A stretch of DNA of 64,000 nt, taken from positions 186,001 through 250,000 of the forward strand of contig NZ_LNQS01000008.1 in NCBI RefSeq assembly GCF_001513785.1. The letters run 5' to 3'. Each line of letters starts with the position of its first letter. The stretch's first letter is position 1. This DNA comes from Rheinheimera sp. EpRS3. GTDB taxonomy: Bacteria > Pseudomonadota > Gammaproteobacteria > Enterobacterales > Alteromonadaceae. Positions 1 to 9,426 of the stretch are shown here, one piece after another. The position numbers were made by a program, and so were the translations under genes. The notes under the pieces are model-generated. The model did no database searches and was not told the origin of the DNA. It was given only the letters and a program-made list of their open reading frames with translations.

Positions 1-911
1 TCGCCCTGGTTAGCCCGTCTAAAGCCACCGATGAAGCCCTGGATTTACAAATTGCCCAGGAAGTGATGCAGGCGCTTGGTTTTAAAGTGAAAACCGGCAA
101 ACACCTTGCAGCACGCCGTGGCCATTTGGCCGGCACTGATCTTGAGCGCGCCAGCGACATTAACGCCATGTTTGCTGACAAAGAAGTAAAAGCCATTATC
201 TGCCTGCGCGGTGGTTCTGGCGCCGCACGTTTACTGCCCTTGCTGGACTACAAGCTTATTCGCAACAACCCCAAGGTTTTACTCGGTTATTCCGACATTA
301 CCGCGCTGCACAATGCCATTCATGCCCAAACCGGCTTAGTCAGCTTCCATGGCCCTAATGGCACCGGCAGTTGGAACAGCTTTAATGCCAATCAGTTTCA
401 GCGTGTATTTTTCGATCGCGAGTTAATGCAGTACCAAAATGTGCTGGACGCTAAAGACGAGCTGGTAGCACGGCAAAACCGCACCGTAACCATTACCGGT
501 GGTAAAGTTCAGGGCGAGCTGGTGGGAGGCAACCTTACGGTACTAACCGCACTGGCAGGCTCACCTTATTTACCTGATTTTACGGGTAAAATTTTATTTT
601 TAGAAGATGTAGAAGAAGCACCCTACCGTATTGACCGTATGCTCAGCACGTTAAAACTGATGGGCGCGCTGGATAAAATTGCCGGTTTTATTTTTGGTGA
701 ATGCACAGCATGCCGCCCCAGCGGTGGTTATGGTTGGCTGACAATGGACCAGATTTTTGAAGACCACATTAAACCGCTGAATATACCGGCTTACCGCGGC
801 GCTATGATTGGCCATATTAAACAGCAGTTTATCGTGCCGGTAGGTGGCCGCGTAGAGTTGGATGCCGATGCCGGTACTTTCCGTTTACTGGAAAGCGTAT
901 TTCAGAGCTAA
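1..911 (+). CDS. ldcA: LD-carboxypeptidase (peptidase family S66), 5' end missing
   Basis: This is the C-terminal 300 or so residues of a peptidase S66 (LdcA/MccF) enzyme; the reading frame is open from the window edge, so the start lies outside. Members cut the L-Lys/Dap-D-Ala bond of murein tetrapeptides during wall recycling, or cleave microcin C-type peptides. The visible frame begins with the family's N-terminal strand (ALVSPSKA). The nucleophile serine sits in GYSDITAL near base 291, the glutamate in the LFLEDVEEAPYRID stretch and the catalytic histidine in GAMIGHIKQQ near the end. All three catalytic residues are therefore present. Whether it has a signal peptide cannot be seen. It converges with gsk across a structured intergenic region. 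Cytoplasmic LdcA versus MccF-like immunity protein cannot be separated here. Confidence 0.88.
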   Translation, partial: ALVSPSKATDEALDLQIAQEVMQALGFKVKTGKHLAARRGHLAGTDLERASDINAMFADKEVKAIICLRGGSGAARLLPLLDYKLIRNNPKVLLGYSDITALHNAIHAQTGLVSFHGPNGTGSWNSFNANQFQRVFFDRELMQYQNVLDAKDELVARQNRTVTITGGKVQGELVGGNLTVLTALAGSPYLPDFTGKILFLEDVEEAPYRIDRMLSTLKLMGALDKIAGFIFGECTACRPSGGYGWLTMDQIFEDHIKPLNIPAYRGAMIGHIKQQFIVPVGGRVELDADAGTFRLLESVFQS

Positions 912-929
912 CTAACCCAGAGTGATAGC

Positions 930-1086
930 GCTGCGCAGGTGGGCGTCCCGATGCGCAGCCACAGAGTGTCTGAGCAAGCCAGGGATGGCTTGCGACAAAT
1001 TCTTAGGGAAAGAATTTGAACAGCCTACGCTGGCCCGAAGGGTGATGGACAGGATTGTTCATCATAGTTGCTGTGGCGAGCACAGC
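930..1086 (+). repeat. chain of intergenic hairpins, several with GGA loops
   Basis: The gap between the convergent ldcA and gsk genes is packed with inverted repeats. They are 930-937/952-959 (GCTGCGCA), 974-980/987-993 (GCAAGCC, loop AGGGAT), 996-1004/1010-1018 (CAAATTCTT, loop AGGGA), 1043-1051/1056-1064 (loop GGAT, one G-U pair) and 1070-1075/1081-1086 (GCTGTG). Three loops carry GGA on the + strand. It could be a dispersed palindromic intergenic element, the 3' UTR of ldcA, or a small RNA; I see only this one copy in the window. Confidence 0.6.
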
Positions 1087-1130
1087 GGGATTGCCCACTG
1101 AAGCAGCGCCACATCAGGCTAAACGCCCTA

Positions 1131-2429
1131 TCATCTCTCCCAGTAAGCCTCTTCCAGGCTATCTTCACGCTCCGGCAGGCCTTTGGACAGGCGCGGTGCG
1201 TTTTGCACCAGAATCTCGTAACTTACCCGGTTAGCATACTTACAAATTTGTGCGAATGATGAATACGCCAGATACGGCTGCTCATGTTTGCCGGATAACG
1301 GCTGCACCTGCTTGTGAAAATGATTCGCCGCCATATCATGCAAAATAGCCGACAGCGCACCATCACCGGCGCCGTTAGTGTTTTTAATCCGCTCCGGCCC
1401 GCCTAAATACGGGTCGATATGCGAATACACTTTTAGCGGCTTGTCACAGCTGGCATGTAGCATTGGCCGGCTAAACTCGTACTGGTTAAAATCGGCCAGG
1501 CTGGCCGATTTAATCGGATTACTGCTCTCACGTTTTACATTGTCATCGGTATGGCCACACAGGTATAAACCTTCCGGCCCGGCGGTAATCAGCACCATAT
1601 CAGTAAAGTCCAGTATGGCTTCGGCGGCTTTAAGTGGATCGGCAAAACCGGTTAAGGCTTCGGCTTCCAGTTCGTTCATTGCCAGCACGTTAACGTAATC
1701 TTTAATAGTACTGAGAATTTGCTCGCGGTTTTCTTCTACCAGATGCCGGGTGCCCAGGCTCATTACCACCGGTACATTATGCGCTTTAGCGTCCTGCAAG
1801 GCTTTAAACATCGCATGTTGAATCGGCTGATTTGTAGCACGCAGCGGGTAAGCACTAACTACAAAAGCCGCGCTACCTGCAATAATGTCAGTAGGAATAT
1901 ACTCCTGGCTTAACTCATCCATATCGCTGGGATCGATAACAAAGGTACGTTCGCCATCCGGCGTTATCATGGTAATACCCCGACCAATATCACCGGCCAC
2001 GCCTTGTAAATGGTTCATATCCACTTTCGAGCTGGTGTGGCAAACATAGTGATATGCCGGTGAACCCAGCGCAATATTGGCAGACATGACGCCCAGCAAC
2101 ACCGATTTATCATCAGCCAGTACAGAATAATTGTGAATAGTATTGCCGATAGTACCGCCGGCGAAATGATCCGATATGGCCTGCTGCGCCACCAATTCCT
2201 GATAAATCAGATTGGCTTTGCCGTGCTCTACCAGATTAGATAAGCCTTTGCGGATATTATACTTTTGCAAAAATTCATCGCTAACGCTGGCCACTACATC
2301 AACAATAGTTTGATCCAGACCAACGATATAAGTATCAAGCTCTGGCCGTACTTCAAAGCTGGGTAGCTGAGGCTTGGGCTGGGATACCGGGAAATAATGT
2401 TTAATTTTACGCAGGCCGGGAAATTTCAT
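1131..2429 (-). CDS. gsk: inosine-guanosine kinase
   Basis: This is a PfkB/ribokinase-family nucleoside kinase that phosphorylates inosine and guanosine to IMP and GMP in purine salvage. At 432 residues it matches the E. coli Gsk length. It starts with the characteristic MKFPG..K.KHYFPV and ends with the conserved GLPEREDSLEEAYW. FAGGTIGNT lies at residues 89-97, and the PfkB anion-hole and catalytic-base motif NTNGAGDGA at 350-358. The ATG at 2429 gives the family N-terminus. The gene stands alone, converging with ldcA. Assignment as Gsk rather than adenosine kinase rests on end-to-end resemblance including both termini. Confidence 0.95.
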   Translation of the reverse strand: MKFPGLRKIKHYFPVSQPKPQLPSFEVRPELDTYIVGLDQTIVDVVASVSDEFLQKYNIRKGLSNLVEHGKANLIYQELVAQQAISDHFAGGTIGNTIHNYSVLADDKSVLLGVMSANIALGSPAYHYVCHTSSKVDMNHLQGVAGDIGRGITMITPDGERTFVIDPSDMDELSQEYIPTDIIAGSAAFVVSAYPLRATNQPIQHAMFKALQDAKAHNVPVVMSLGTRHLVEENREQILSTIKDYVNVLAMNELEAEALTGFADPLKAAEAILDFTDMVLITAGPEGLYLCGHTDDNVKRESSNPIKSASLADFNQYEFSRPMLHASCDKPLKVYSHIDPYLGGPERIKNTNGAGDGALSAILHDMAANHFHKQVQPLSGKHEQPYLAYSSFAQICKYANRVSYEILVQNAPRLSKGLPEREDSLEEAYWER

Positions 2430-2517
2430 CTGTTATACCACTGCAAAGCCGCTACCGGCAAAGAGCGGCATTGTAACAAAAAAACGACGGGGCGTAATGT
2501 TGAATCAATCAGCAGAA

Positions 2518-2543
2518 CCGGCTTGTTGATGTGGACAAGCCGG
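2518..2543 (-). terminator. hairpin downstream of yaaA
   Basis: A perfect 9-bp inverted repeat (CCGGCTTGT / ACAAGCCGG, loop 8) lies 25 bp beyond the yaaA stop codon. There is no clear T-run on the minus strand, so it may act as a weak or Rho-assisted terminator or as an RNA-stabilising stem. It also sits upstream of gsk. Confidence 0.45.
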
Positions 2544-2567
2544 CCCTAATTGTTCCTTGGAGAAGGA

Positions 2568-3344
2568 CTATTCTGCGCTATGGCGTAAAAATACCAGTTC
2601 GTTGGCCGTGGAGTGTTCAGCGCTGTAGGCGTAGCCTGCCAGATCAAAGCCTTTTAACTGCTCTGCCGCTGTTAAGCGCTGCTGAATAATATAACGCGCC
2701 ATTAAACCACGGGCTTTTTTGGCAAAAAAGCTGATAATTTTGTACTGGCCGTTTTTAAAATCTTTAAACACCGGCGTAATTAAACAGCCCTGCAGCAACT
2801 TAGGTTTTACTGCCTTAAAGTATTCCTGCGATGCCAGATTTACCACTACATCGCTTTGCAGCTTATCTAACTGCTGATTTAGCTGCTCTGTAATGCTGTT
2901 TTGCCAAAACGCATATAAGTCTTTACCGTTTGGGTTGGCCAGTTTAGTGCCCATTTCCAGCCGGTAAGGCTGCATCAAATCCAGTGGCCGCAGCACGCCA
3001 TACAAACCACTTAAAATACGCAGGTGCTGCTGGGCAAAGGTAATATCGTCTGTGGTTAAGCTGGCAGCGTCCAGCCCCTGATATACATCACCATTAAAGG
3101 CAAATAAGGCTGCTTTGGCATTTTTTTCCGTAAAAGGCAGTTTCCAGTCGGCAAAACGGGCGGCATTTAAGCCTGCCAGTTTATCGCTGATATGCATTAG
3201 TGACGATAAATCGGACGGGGTCAGGGTTTTACAAATCTCGGCCAATTGCTGGCTTTGCGCCAACATGTCTGGCTGGGTAACCGGCAGTTGTGCTGCCAAT
3301 GGCTGAAAATCAAGATCCTTTGCAGGAGATACAAGCAACAACAT
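2568..3344 (-). CDS. yaaA: peroxide stress protein YaaA (DUF328/UPF0246)
   Basis: A 258-residue cytoplasmic protein of the YaaA family, which in E. coli is induced by OxyR and limits intracellular free iron and DNA damage during hydrogen peroxide stress. The N-terminus ([13 protein letters not shown]) is the family signature. The inner segment [23 protein letters not shown] and the [16 protein letters not shown] stretch are also typical, and the length is normal. The start codon has AGGAG about ten bases upstream. The gene lies 29 bp downstream of a receiver-TPR gene on the same strand and may be cotranscribed with it. I saw no OxyR site. Confidence 0.93.
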   Translation of the reverse strand: MLLLVSPAKDLDFQPLAAQLPVTQPDMLAQSQQLAEICKTLTPSDLSSLMHISDKLAGLNAARFADWKLPFTEKNAKAALFAFNGDVYQGLDAASLTTDDITFAQQHLRILSGLYGVLRPLDLMQPYRLEMGTKLANPNGKDLYAFWQNSITEQLNQQLDKLQSDVVVNLASQEYFKAVKPKLLQGCLITPVFKDFKNGQYKIISFFAKKARGLMARYIIQQRLTAAEQLKGFDLAGYAYSAEHSTANELVFLRHSAE

Positions 3345-3373
3345 AAATAATTCCGATATTAATAAAACCTGTG

Positions 3374-4990
3374 TTAATCAAGGTACAGCTCTGGCAACTG
3401 AGGCAATAGCTGCGCCAGACGTTGCTGGTTCGCACTGGTTACGCTGGTATTTTCCAGCGCACTGAGCACGGCTTTAGCCAACGGTAGCAAGGCTTTGTGT
3501 GCCGGCAACTGGCTTAATACCTGCAACAGGTTAAGTGCCAGCCCGGCGTTACACGGCATCAGTAAAAACGCCTGGCGCAATTTTACCAGTGCCACTTTTA
3601 CATTGCCTTTTTGTGCAGCGTCCATACCAGCCTGGTTTAAATCGCGCAGTTGCGCTCTGAGTTCTGTTTCACGCAGCACCACTTGTTTGGCTAATAAACG
3701 CTGACAACAACCCGACAGATCATCTGCGGCGAAATCGGCACTTTTTAACACCGCAAGATGCGCTTCAGCCTGTTTAGTATCACCCAGGGCAAAAGCCAGA
3801 CGGGCTTTGTCCTGCTCGGCGGCAACATGCACCGGTTTTGTTGCCACGGTAATAAGGTTCAATTGCTGTTTGGCATCTGCCACATTGCCTTGCAATAAAC
3901 TAATGCGCGCACGCAGTACTGCCAGTTCCGGCTCTATTACGTCTGTTGTCAGTTTCTGCGGCATGCTTGCCAGCGCTTCACTGCTTTTTTTCAGTGCAGC
4001 GGTAAAAGCCCCCAACTCGGCGTGTTGTGCTTGTTCCAATAATAAGCGGCTTAATTGCAAATAGCACTCTGGTGCATCAAAAGCAGAAAAACGAAACTGT
4101 TGAATCAATTTTTGTAAATATCGGCTGCTATCTTCCTGTTGGCCATTAAGCTGTAATACATCTGCCAGGGCATAATGTGCCGCTATATGGGTAGGTTGTA
4201 GTTTCAGCAGTTCGGTTAATTGTTCCTGCGCTTTGACTAAGTCAGCCTGCAATAAATAACACCGTGCCAGCCACTCTACAGCTTCCGGGCGAATATCGTC
4301 CTGCTCTGCCAGTTGCAACAGCGCTTGCTCGGCATCAGCCCATTGCTGCAGTTTCACCATGGTGACAGCAGCACCAAGCCTGGCCCAGCTAAAATCGCGT
4401 TGTTGTTGAATTTTGCTGTACAGCTGTGCGGCGGCGTTATATTCGCCTTGAGCCAGTAGCAGTTCGCCCTTTAAACGTAAAGCCTGTAAGGCATTGGCAG
4501 AACCGGCTTTTATCGCTTCGTCCAGTTCCAGCAGGGCATTGGCCAGATCGGTCTGTTTGATGGCCTGATAAACCTTGCGCAGTGCAGTACGGTTTTGCCA
4601 GGCTTTAGCCAGCCGCTTTTCCAACTCAACATAGGAAAACGGCTTTAATACAAAGTGATCAGGTGTACCTTGCAATACACCAAACACCGGTAAACGTTGT
4701 GGTTCAGTGCTCATGAGGACAAAACAACAGGCGGTTTTAATAGCACCCAACGCAGAAAGTTCGTTAAACAGCTGCAGCGCGTCTTTGCCGTCGCCCAGAT
4801 TAAAATCAGCCAGAATAAAGTCAAAGCTGTGCCGCTTAGCAGGAGAAACAGCCTGCATTGCATCGGCAACAGCGGTAATATCATCGAAACCTATTTGCTG
4901 TAACATACCCTTAATAGAGGCACGTACAGGCTCACAGTCTTCGATTAGCAGAAGTTTTTTACTTTTATAAAAGCTGGCTTGGAAGATCAT
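3374..4990 (-). CDS. response regulator with receiver and TPR-rich region
   Basis: The N-terminal 125 residues form a CheY-like receiver: acidic pair near residues 17-18, phosphoacceptor D62 in ILADFN, and K116 in VLKPF. The remaining 400 residues are alanine- and leucine-rich helices with the spacing of tetratricopeptide repeats (for example residues 160-290) and no DNA-binding domain. The output is therefore probably protein-protein interaction controlled by phosphorylation. No kinase gene is adjacent; the histidine kinases in this window are 25-30 kb away. Similar receiver-TPR proteins occur in Shewanella and Vibrio, but I know of no established role. The ATG at 4990 places the receiver at the usual distance from the N-terminus. 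Confidence 0.85.
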   Translation of the reverse strand: MIFQASFYKSKKLLLIEDCEPVRASIKGMLQQIGFDDITAVADAMQAVSPAKRHSFDFILADFNLGDGKDALQLFNELSALGAIKTACCFVLMSTEPQRLPVFGVLQGTPDHFVLKPFSYVELEKRLAKAWQNRTALRKVYQAIKQTDLANALLELDEAIKAGSANALQALRLKGELLLAQGEYNAAAQLYSKIQQQRDFSWARLGAAVTMVKLQQWADAEQALLQLAEQDDIRPEAVEWLARCYLLQADLVKAQEQLTELLKLQPTHIAAHYALADVLQLNGQQEDSSRYLQKLIQQFRFSAFDAPECYLQLSRLLLEQAQHAELGAFTAALKKSSEALASMPQKLTTDVIEPELAVLRARISLLQGNVADAKQQLNLITVATKPVHVAAEQDKARLAFALGDTKQAEAHLAVLKSADFAADDLSGCCQRLLAKQVVLRETELRAQLRDLNQAGMDAAQKGNVKVALVKLRQAFLLMPCNAGLALNLLQVLSQLPAHKALLPLAKAVLSALENTSVTSANQQRLAQLLPQLPELYLD

Positions 4991-5121
4991 CGAGATCCTG
5001 TGCTAATTTACACTGAAACAAAATACAGGCCTTAGTGCCCGACAAAAACAGGCAATATAGTAACTTACTTTACGTCACGCAACGCTAATGTAGTTAAAAT
5101 CCGGTTCACACCGAACTTTGT

Positions 5122-5136
5122 TGTAATATTCCTACA
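5122..5136. promoter_or_regulatory. possible HexR-like operator upstream of tal-pgi
   Basis: TGTAATATTCCTACA resembles the TGTAAT...TACA palindrome recognised by HexR, which controls central carbon genes including tal and pgi in several gammaproteobacteria. A second half-like site TGTAGTTAAAAT lies about 30 bp upstream. The match is imperfect, and the assignment leans on the genes downstream. Confidence 0.3.
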
Positions 5137-5197
5137 TTAATTGCTTATTAAACGCTACATCACTAGAATGTGATCAAAAATACGGTAATAAAACAAT

Positions 5198-6148
5198 ATG
5201 AGCGACTTACTTACCCAGTTAAAAGCAGTGACCACTGTAGTGGTCGACAGCGGCGATCTGACCGCCATTGAGCAGTTCCGTCCGGTAGATGCTACCACTA
5301 ATCCCAGCTTATTGTTAAACGCCAGTCAGCTGGAATTTGCTAAACCTGTGTTAGCCGGTGCTGTAGCCTATGCCAAAAGCAAAGCCAGCTCGGCTGAAGC
5401 ACAGCTTAGCCTGGCATCAGACAAATTTGCCGTCGATATTGGCACAGCCATCAGTAAGCTGGTGCCGGGCCGCGTATCTACCGAAGTTGACGCCCGCCTG
5501 TCTTTTGATACTGATGCCACCATAGCCAAAGCCCACCAATTGGTAGCGCTGTACAAAGAAAACGGCATAGGCACTGATCGCATTCTGATTAAAATTGCCT
5601 CAACCTGGGAAGGCATTCAGGCAGCGCGCCAGCTGGAGCAGGAAGGTATTCAATGTAACCTGACGTTGCTGTTTCATATGGCTCAGGCCCGTGCCTGTGC
5701 TGAAGCTGGCGTATATTTAATTTCGCCTTTTGTTGGCCGCATTCTGGATTGGTACAAAGCCAGCACCGGGCAGGATTACACCAGCGACACCGATCCTGGC
5801 GTTGTATCTGTACGGGAAATTTACCGCTTTTACAAACAACATGGTTTTAAAACCGTGGTGATGGGCGCCAGTTTCCGTAACGTGGGCGAAGTATTGGCCC
5901 TGGCTGGTTGTGACCGCTTAACCATTAGCCCCGGCTTACTGGCCGAGCTTAGCCAGCAACAAGGCGAGCTGACAGTGCATTTAACCGATACCGGTGCCAC
6001 CCGCTCTGCACCAGAGCAACTGAACCAAAGCCAGTTCCGCTGGGCATTAAATGAAGATGCTATGGCGACAGAAAAGCTAGCTGAAGGTATTCGCAAATTT
6101 GCCGTTGACCAACGTAAGCTGGAGCAATTGATCCAGCAGGCACTTTAA
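5198..6148 (+). CDS. tal: transaldolase
   Basis: A 316-residue class I transaldolase of the TalB type, which transfers a dihydroxyacetone unit between sedoheptulose 7-phosphate and glyceraldehyde 3-phosphate in the non-oxidative pentose phosphate pathway. The Schiff-base lysine is K132 in ILIKIAST. The family motifs [10 protein letters not shown] (31-40) and [12 protein letters not shown] are intact, and VVMGASFRN follows near the middle. The length equals E. coli TalB. It is followed after 26 bp by pgi, so the two likely form an operon linking the pentose phosphate pathway with upper glycolysis. Confidence 0.97.
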   Translation: MSDLLTQLKAVTTVVVDSGDLTAIEQFRPVDATTNPSLLLNASQLEFAKPVLAGAVAYAKSKASSAEAQLSLASDKFAVDIGTAISKLVPGRVSTEVDARLSFDTDATIAKAHQLVALYKENGIGTDRILIKIASTWEGIQAARQLEQEGIQCNLTLLFHMAQARACAEAGVYLISPFVGRILDWYKASTGQDYTSDTDPGVVSVREIYRFYKQHGFKTVVMGASFRNVGEVLALAGCDRLTISPGLLAELSQQQGELTVHLTDTGATRSAPEQLNQSQFRWALNEDAMATEKLAEGIRKFAVDQRKLEQLIQQAL

Positions 6149-6174
6149 TTACACATTTTTCAGGGGAGTAGAGT

Positions 6175-7794
6175 ATGTCAGGTTCAGCATTGTCTGGTTT
6201 GAAACAGCTGGCAGCAAAACACATTTCGTTACGCCAGGCGTTTAATACCGATCCCGGCCGGGCCAACCGCTTTAGCACCAAAGCTTGTGGCATTACCCTT
6301 GATTACTCGAAAAACCTGATTGATGACCAAAGCTGGCAGGCGCTGCAGCAACTGGCCGCACAAAGTAATATTAATGCGGTGCTGCAGGCGATGCTGGCCG
6401 GCGACAAAATTAATAACACCGAACAACGCACGGTATGGCATACCATGCTGCGTAAAACGGATGTGGCAGGGCTTGAGCTTGATGGTGAAGATATCGGCGC
6501 CGCCATCGCCGATTGCCGCGCCAGAATGACAGCGCTGGTCAGCCAGCTACACCAGGGTGAATATAAAGGTTACAGCGGCAAAGCCATAACTGATCTGATT
6601 TGGGTTGGTATTGGTGGCTCGTTACTTGGCCCGCAAATGGCAGTAGAGGCATTAACGCCTTATCACTGCAGCCCGGTTAAGCTGCATTTTGCCGGTAATA
6701 TCGATGGCGCTGTGGTATCTGATGTAGTGAAACACCTCGACCCGGCCACTACTCTGGTGTTTGTGGCGTCTAAATCATTTGGTACTGAAGAAACCAAACA
6801 AAACGCACTGGCTGTGCGCCAATGGTTTAAAGACAATGGCGCAGATGCCGCAGCTATTGCACGGCATTTCTGGGCAACGTCGTCTAACATTGCCGCTGCA
6901 GCAGAGTTTGGCATTGTCGAGCAAAATATTCTGCCGATGTGGGACTGGGTCGGTGGGCGTTACTCGCTGTGGTCAGCTATCGGCTTGCCGGTAGCACTGA
7001 TGATTGGTAATGAGCATTTTTCTCAGTTGCTTAAAGGCGCTGAAGCAATGGACGAGCATTTTATCAACGCCCCACCGGCCGAGAATATGCCGCTGACGCT
7101 GGCACTGCTGGGTATTTGGTATATCAACGGCTTTGGCTGTCAGGCGCAGGCTTTACTGCCATACAGCCATTATCTGCGCTTGCTGCCCTCTTATGTGCAA
7201 CAGCTGGACATGGAATCTAATGGCAAGAGTGTTGATACTAACGGCCAGCCATTAACTGACGCTACCGCACCGGTAATCTGGGGCGATGCAGGTACCAACG
7301 GCCAGCATGCATACCATCAGTTATTGCACCAAAGCGCGTTAGCTGTGCCAGCCGATTTTATTTTGCCATTGAAACCTGCGCATAGCTTAACCGATCATCA
7401 CCAGCGTTTGGCGGCGCATTGTTTTGCCCAGACTCAGGCATTAATGCAGGGTAAAACACTGCAGGAAGCCACAGACGAATGCCTGGCAGCAGGTATGACT
7501 GCCCAACAGGCTGCAGAGTTAGCCCCGCATAAAGTATCGCCGGGCAATAAACCCAGTAATACCCTGCTGTTGCCGGAATTATCGCCCTATTATGTTGGCG
7601 CTTTAATCGCGTTGTATGAACATAAAGTATTCTGTCAGGGCGTATTGTGGGGCCTTAATTCGTTTGACCAGTGGGGAGTTGAACTGGGTAAACAGCTGTC
7701 AGGCCCTATTTATCAGGCATTGAGCGGCTCTGATGCCAGTAAACTGGACAGTTCAACCCAGGCATTAATAGCGGCATTCTCTCAACATAAGTAA
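6175..7794 (+). CDS. pgi: glucose-6-phosphate isomerase
   Basis: A 539-residue phosphoglucose isomerase interconverting glucose 6-phosphate and fructose 6-phosphate. It carries the two family signatures, one around FVASKSFGTEETKQNA and one near the C-terminus (VFCQGVLWGLNSFDQWGVELGK), plus the sugar-phosphate site IWVGIGGSLLGP. The catalytic glutamate region (DWVGGRYSLWSAIG) and histidine (GTNGQHAYHQLLHQ) are present. An AGGGGAG ribosome site precedes the ATG. It is slightly shorter than the E. coli enzyme (549). It lies directly behind tal and is probably cotranscribed. Confidence 0.97.
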   Translation: MSGSALSGLKQLAAKHISLRQAFNTDPGRANRFSTKACGITLDYSKNLIDDQSWQALQQLAAQSNINAVLQAMLAGDKINNTEQRTVWHTMLRKTDVAGLELDGEDIGAAIADCRARMTALVSQLHQGEYKGYSGKAITDLIWVGIGGSLLGPQMAVEALTPYHCSPVKLHFAGNIDGAVVSDVVKHLDPATTLVFVASKSFGTEETKQNALAVRQWFKDNGADAAAIARHFWATSSNIAAAAEFGIVEQNILPMWDWVGGRYSLWSAIGLPVALMIGNEHFSQLLKGAEAMDEHFINAPPAENMPLTLALLGIWYINGFGCQAQALLPYSHYLRLLPSYVQQLDMESNGKSVDTNGQPLTDATAPVIWGDAGTNGQHAYHQLLHQSALAVPADFILPLKPAHSLTDHHQRLAAHCFAQTQALMQGKTLQEATDECLAAGMTAQQAAELAPHKVSPGNKPSNTLLLPELSPYYVGALIALYEHKVFCQGVLWGLNSFDQWGVELGKQLSGPIYQALSGSDASKLDSSTQALIAAFSQHK

Positions 7795-7918
7795 GGTAAA
7801 TAGTGCGGGTCTGTCATAGTGTTGTCACTTAGTTGTTTTATTTTGATGCAAAATGTGGTAAATCATTTGTTGAAAATAACAACAACTATTGAACAACAAC
7901 TATCAGAGAGGCCAAACT

Positions 7919-8092
7919 ATGGAAAGCTTCGAAGACTTACTGAATATGTTGGAGCGCCCTGCCGCTAAACCGCGTGCGGTAAAGCGTAAATGGCGTGAAA
8001 TTGAACAGCTCAAAGAGCGCCAGCGCCTGAAAAGGGAGCTAAGCGATATTGACTGGACTATTGAACCTGAACTGGCTGATATCGAATTGTAG
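7919..8092 (+). CDS. small DUF3545-like protein
   Basis: A 57-residue, highly charged, probably cytoplasmic protein: an acidic N-terminal helix (MESFEDLLNMLE), a basic middle with KRKWREIEQLKERQRLKREL, and an acidic tail. The KWREIE core resembles DUF3545 proteins found in Vibrio and Alteromonadales, whose function is unknown. The internal ATG at 7919 is chosen over 7889 because AGAGAGG lies eight bases upstream and the family begins there. A strong hairpin directly follows the stop, so it is a monocistronic unit. The basic helix could bind nucleic acid, but that is a guess. Confidence 0.75.
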   Translation: MESFEDLLNMLERPAAKPRAVKRKWREIEQLKERQRLKRELSDIDWTIEPELADIEL

Positions 8093-8126
8093 AAAAATGC
8101 CCGGTGTGTAAACTCCGGGCATTTTT
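8093..8126. terminator. strong bidirectional intrinsic terminator
   Basis: A perfect 12-bp inverted repeat (AAAAATGCCCGG / CCGGGCATTTTT) with a 10-base loop starts right after the DUF3545-like stop codon. Because the stem is bordered by A's and T's, it can end transcription from both sides. It separates this gene from the adhesin secretion operon arriving on the minus strand. Confidence 0.9.
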
Positions 8127-8199
8127 CGTTTCTGTGTTCATATAACACAGAACGATAATAACCAGACTGATAGATGGGCTGTGCTTTAAAGCAGCTGTA

Positions 8200-9411
8200 T
8201 CAGCGCTCGCGTAGTGCCTCTTTGGCTCTGTTAAAGGGTTTTATCAGGTAGTCCATCACGGTTTTGTTACCGGTTTTAATATCCACGGTAGCAATCATGC
8301 CCGGCACTATGGCAAAGCGCTGGCCAGTCTTGTTTTGCAGAAAATCAGCTTCAGTGCGGATATACACCCGGTAGTAGAAAACATCCGGCTTAACTTCATC
8401 CTGCAACGTGTCTGGTGAAATAGTCACAACCTCAGCGGCTAAACCGCCGTAAATAGCATAATCATAGGCGGTAATTTTCACCATGGCTTGCTGCCCCGGA
8501 TGAATAAAAGCTATATCGCGCGGTGCTATACGCGCTTCAATCAGCAAATGGTCATCTACCGGCACGATTTGCATCAGTTGGCCATTGGGTGGTATGACTC
8601 CGCCAATAGTTGTCACCGCAATATCTTTTACAATCCCCCTTACCGGTGAACGGTGTGTCAGACGGCTAAGGGTATCTGAACGACCGCGCAATACTGAGGT
8701 TTGTAAATCGGCTTCTGCGCTGGCTTTTGCCAGCTCTTCGCGTGCTTGCACCAGATATTGCGTATTCAGCTCTGTTAGTTTCAGTTGTAATTCTGCCTGC
8801 TGGCGCTGCAGGCGCAATACTTCAACATTGCTGGCGGCACCGCTGTCCTGTAACGAGCGGGTAAGCACCAGTTCTTGTTCTACCAGTTTAAGCGACTGCT
8901 CAATACCTGCCTGTGTTTGCTCCAGCCAGCGCCGCCGGCTTTGATACAAGCGTGTTTCTGCAGCAATGAGGTGCGCAAACTCCTGTAGCTCGGCAGGAAA
9001 AATCAGCTCGGTTGCATTCACTTCGGCCTCTAAGCGTGCGGCGCTGGCCAGCGCCGCACGGTATCGGGCCGCACTTTCACCCAGGTTAGACTCTGTGCGG
9101 GTAGCGTCAAGCCTGGCTAGTATTTGGCCAGCCTCGACCAGAGATCCCTCGCGCACCGTTAGCTCAGTAAGAATACCGCCTTCAAGTGACTGGATAACTT
9201 GTTCACGGGCACTGGGCACTACTTTACCTGTGCCTGCTGATACTTCATCCAGCCGGGCAAAAGCGGCCCAAATCAACAACACCAGCAGTACCAGTGCGCT
9301 AAGTCTGATAATACGGGTAGTGCGGCAAAGTGCGGCCTCACTGTACTGGCTGTTGTCATCTAAAGCCGATGCGATAAGCTGCTCTGTTTGCTGTTGACTG
9401 GTATTGGCCAT
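8200..9411 (-). CDS. type I secretion periplasmic adaptor, HlyD/LapC family (BapD-like)
   Basis: A 403-residue membrane fusion protein linking the inner-membrane ABC transporter to the TolC-like channel. There is one N-terminal transmembrane helix at about residues 32-48 (IIRLSALVLLVLLIWAAFA), then a biotinyl-lipoyl-like half, a long coiled-coil hairpin at about 110-250, the second lipoyl half and a C-terminal beta domain. The HlyD signature region is visible near residues 265-300 (SPVRGIVKDI, GGVIPPNGQLMQIVPVDD). It is the last gene of the adhesin-TolC-ABC-HlyD series, 15 bp behind the transporter gene. By position it corresponds to bapD of Salmonella. Confidence 0.93.
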   Translation of the reverse strand: MANTSQQQTEQLIASALDDNSQYSEAALCRTTRIIRLSALVLLVLLIWAAFARLDEVSAGTGKVVPSAREQVIQSLEGGILTELTVREGSLVEAGQILARLDATRTESNLGESAARYRAALASAARLEAEVNATELIFPAELQEFAHLIAAETRLYQSRRRWLEQTQAGIEQSLKLVEQELVLTRSLQDSGAASNVEVLRLQRQQAELQLKLTELNTQYLVQAREELAKASAEADLQTSVLRGRSDTLSRLTHRSPVRGIVKDIAVTTIGGVIPPNGQLMQIVPVDDHLLIEARIAPRDIAFIHPGQQAMVKITAYDYAIYGGLAAEVVTISPDTLQDEVKPDVFYYRVYIRTEADFLQNKTGQRFAIVPGMIATVDIKTGNKTVMDYLIKPFNRAKEALRER

Positions 9412-9426
9412 ATCACCCTCTGTATT

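Noticed and set aside
1068-1259. 63-codon frame after the hairpin chain
   Set aside because: It is read through a hairpin and the antisense of the gsk end, without start signals.
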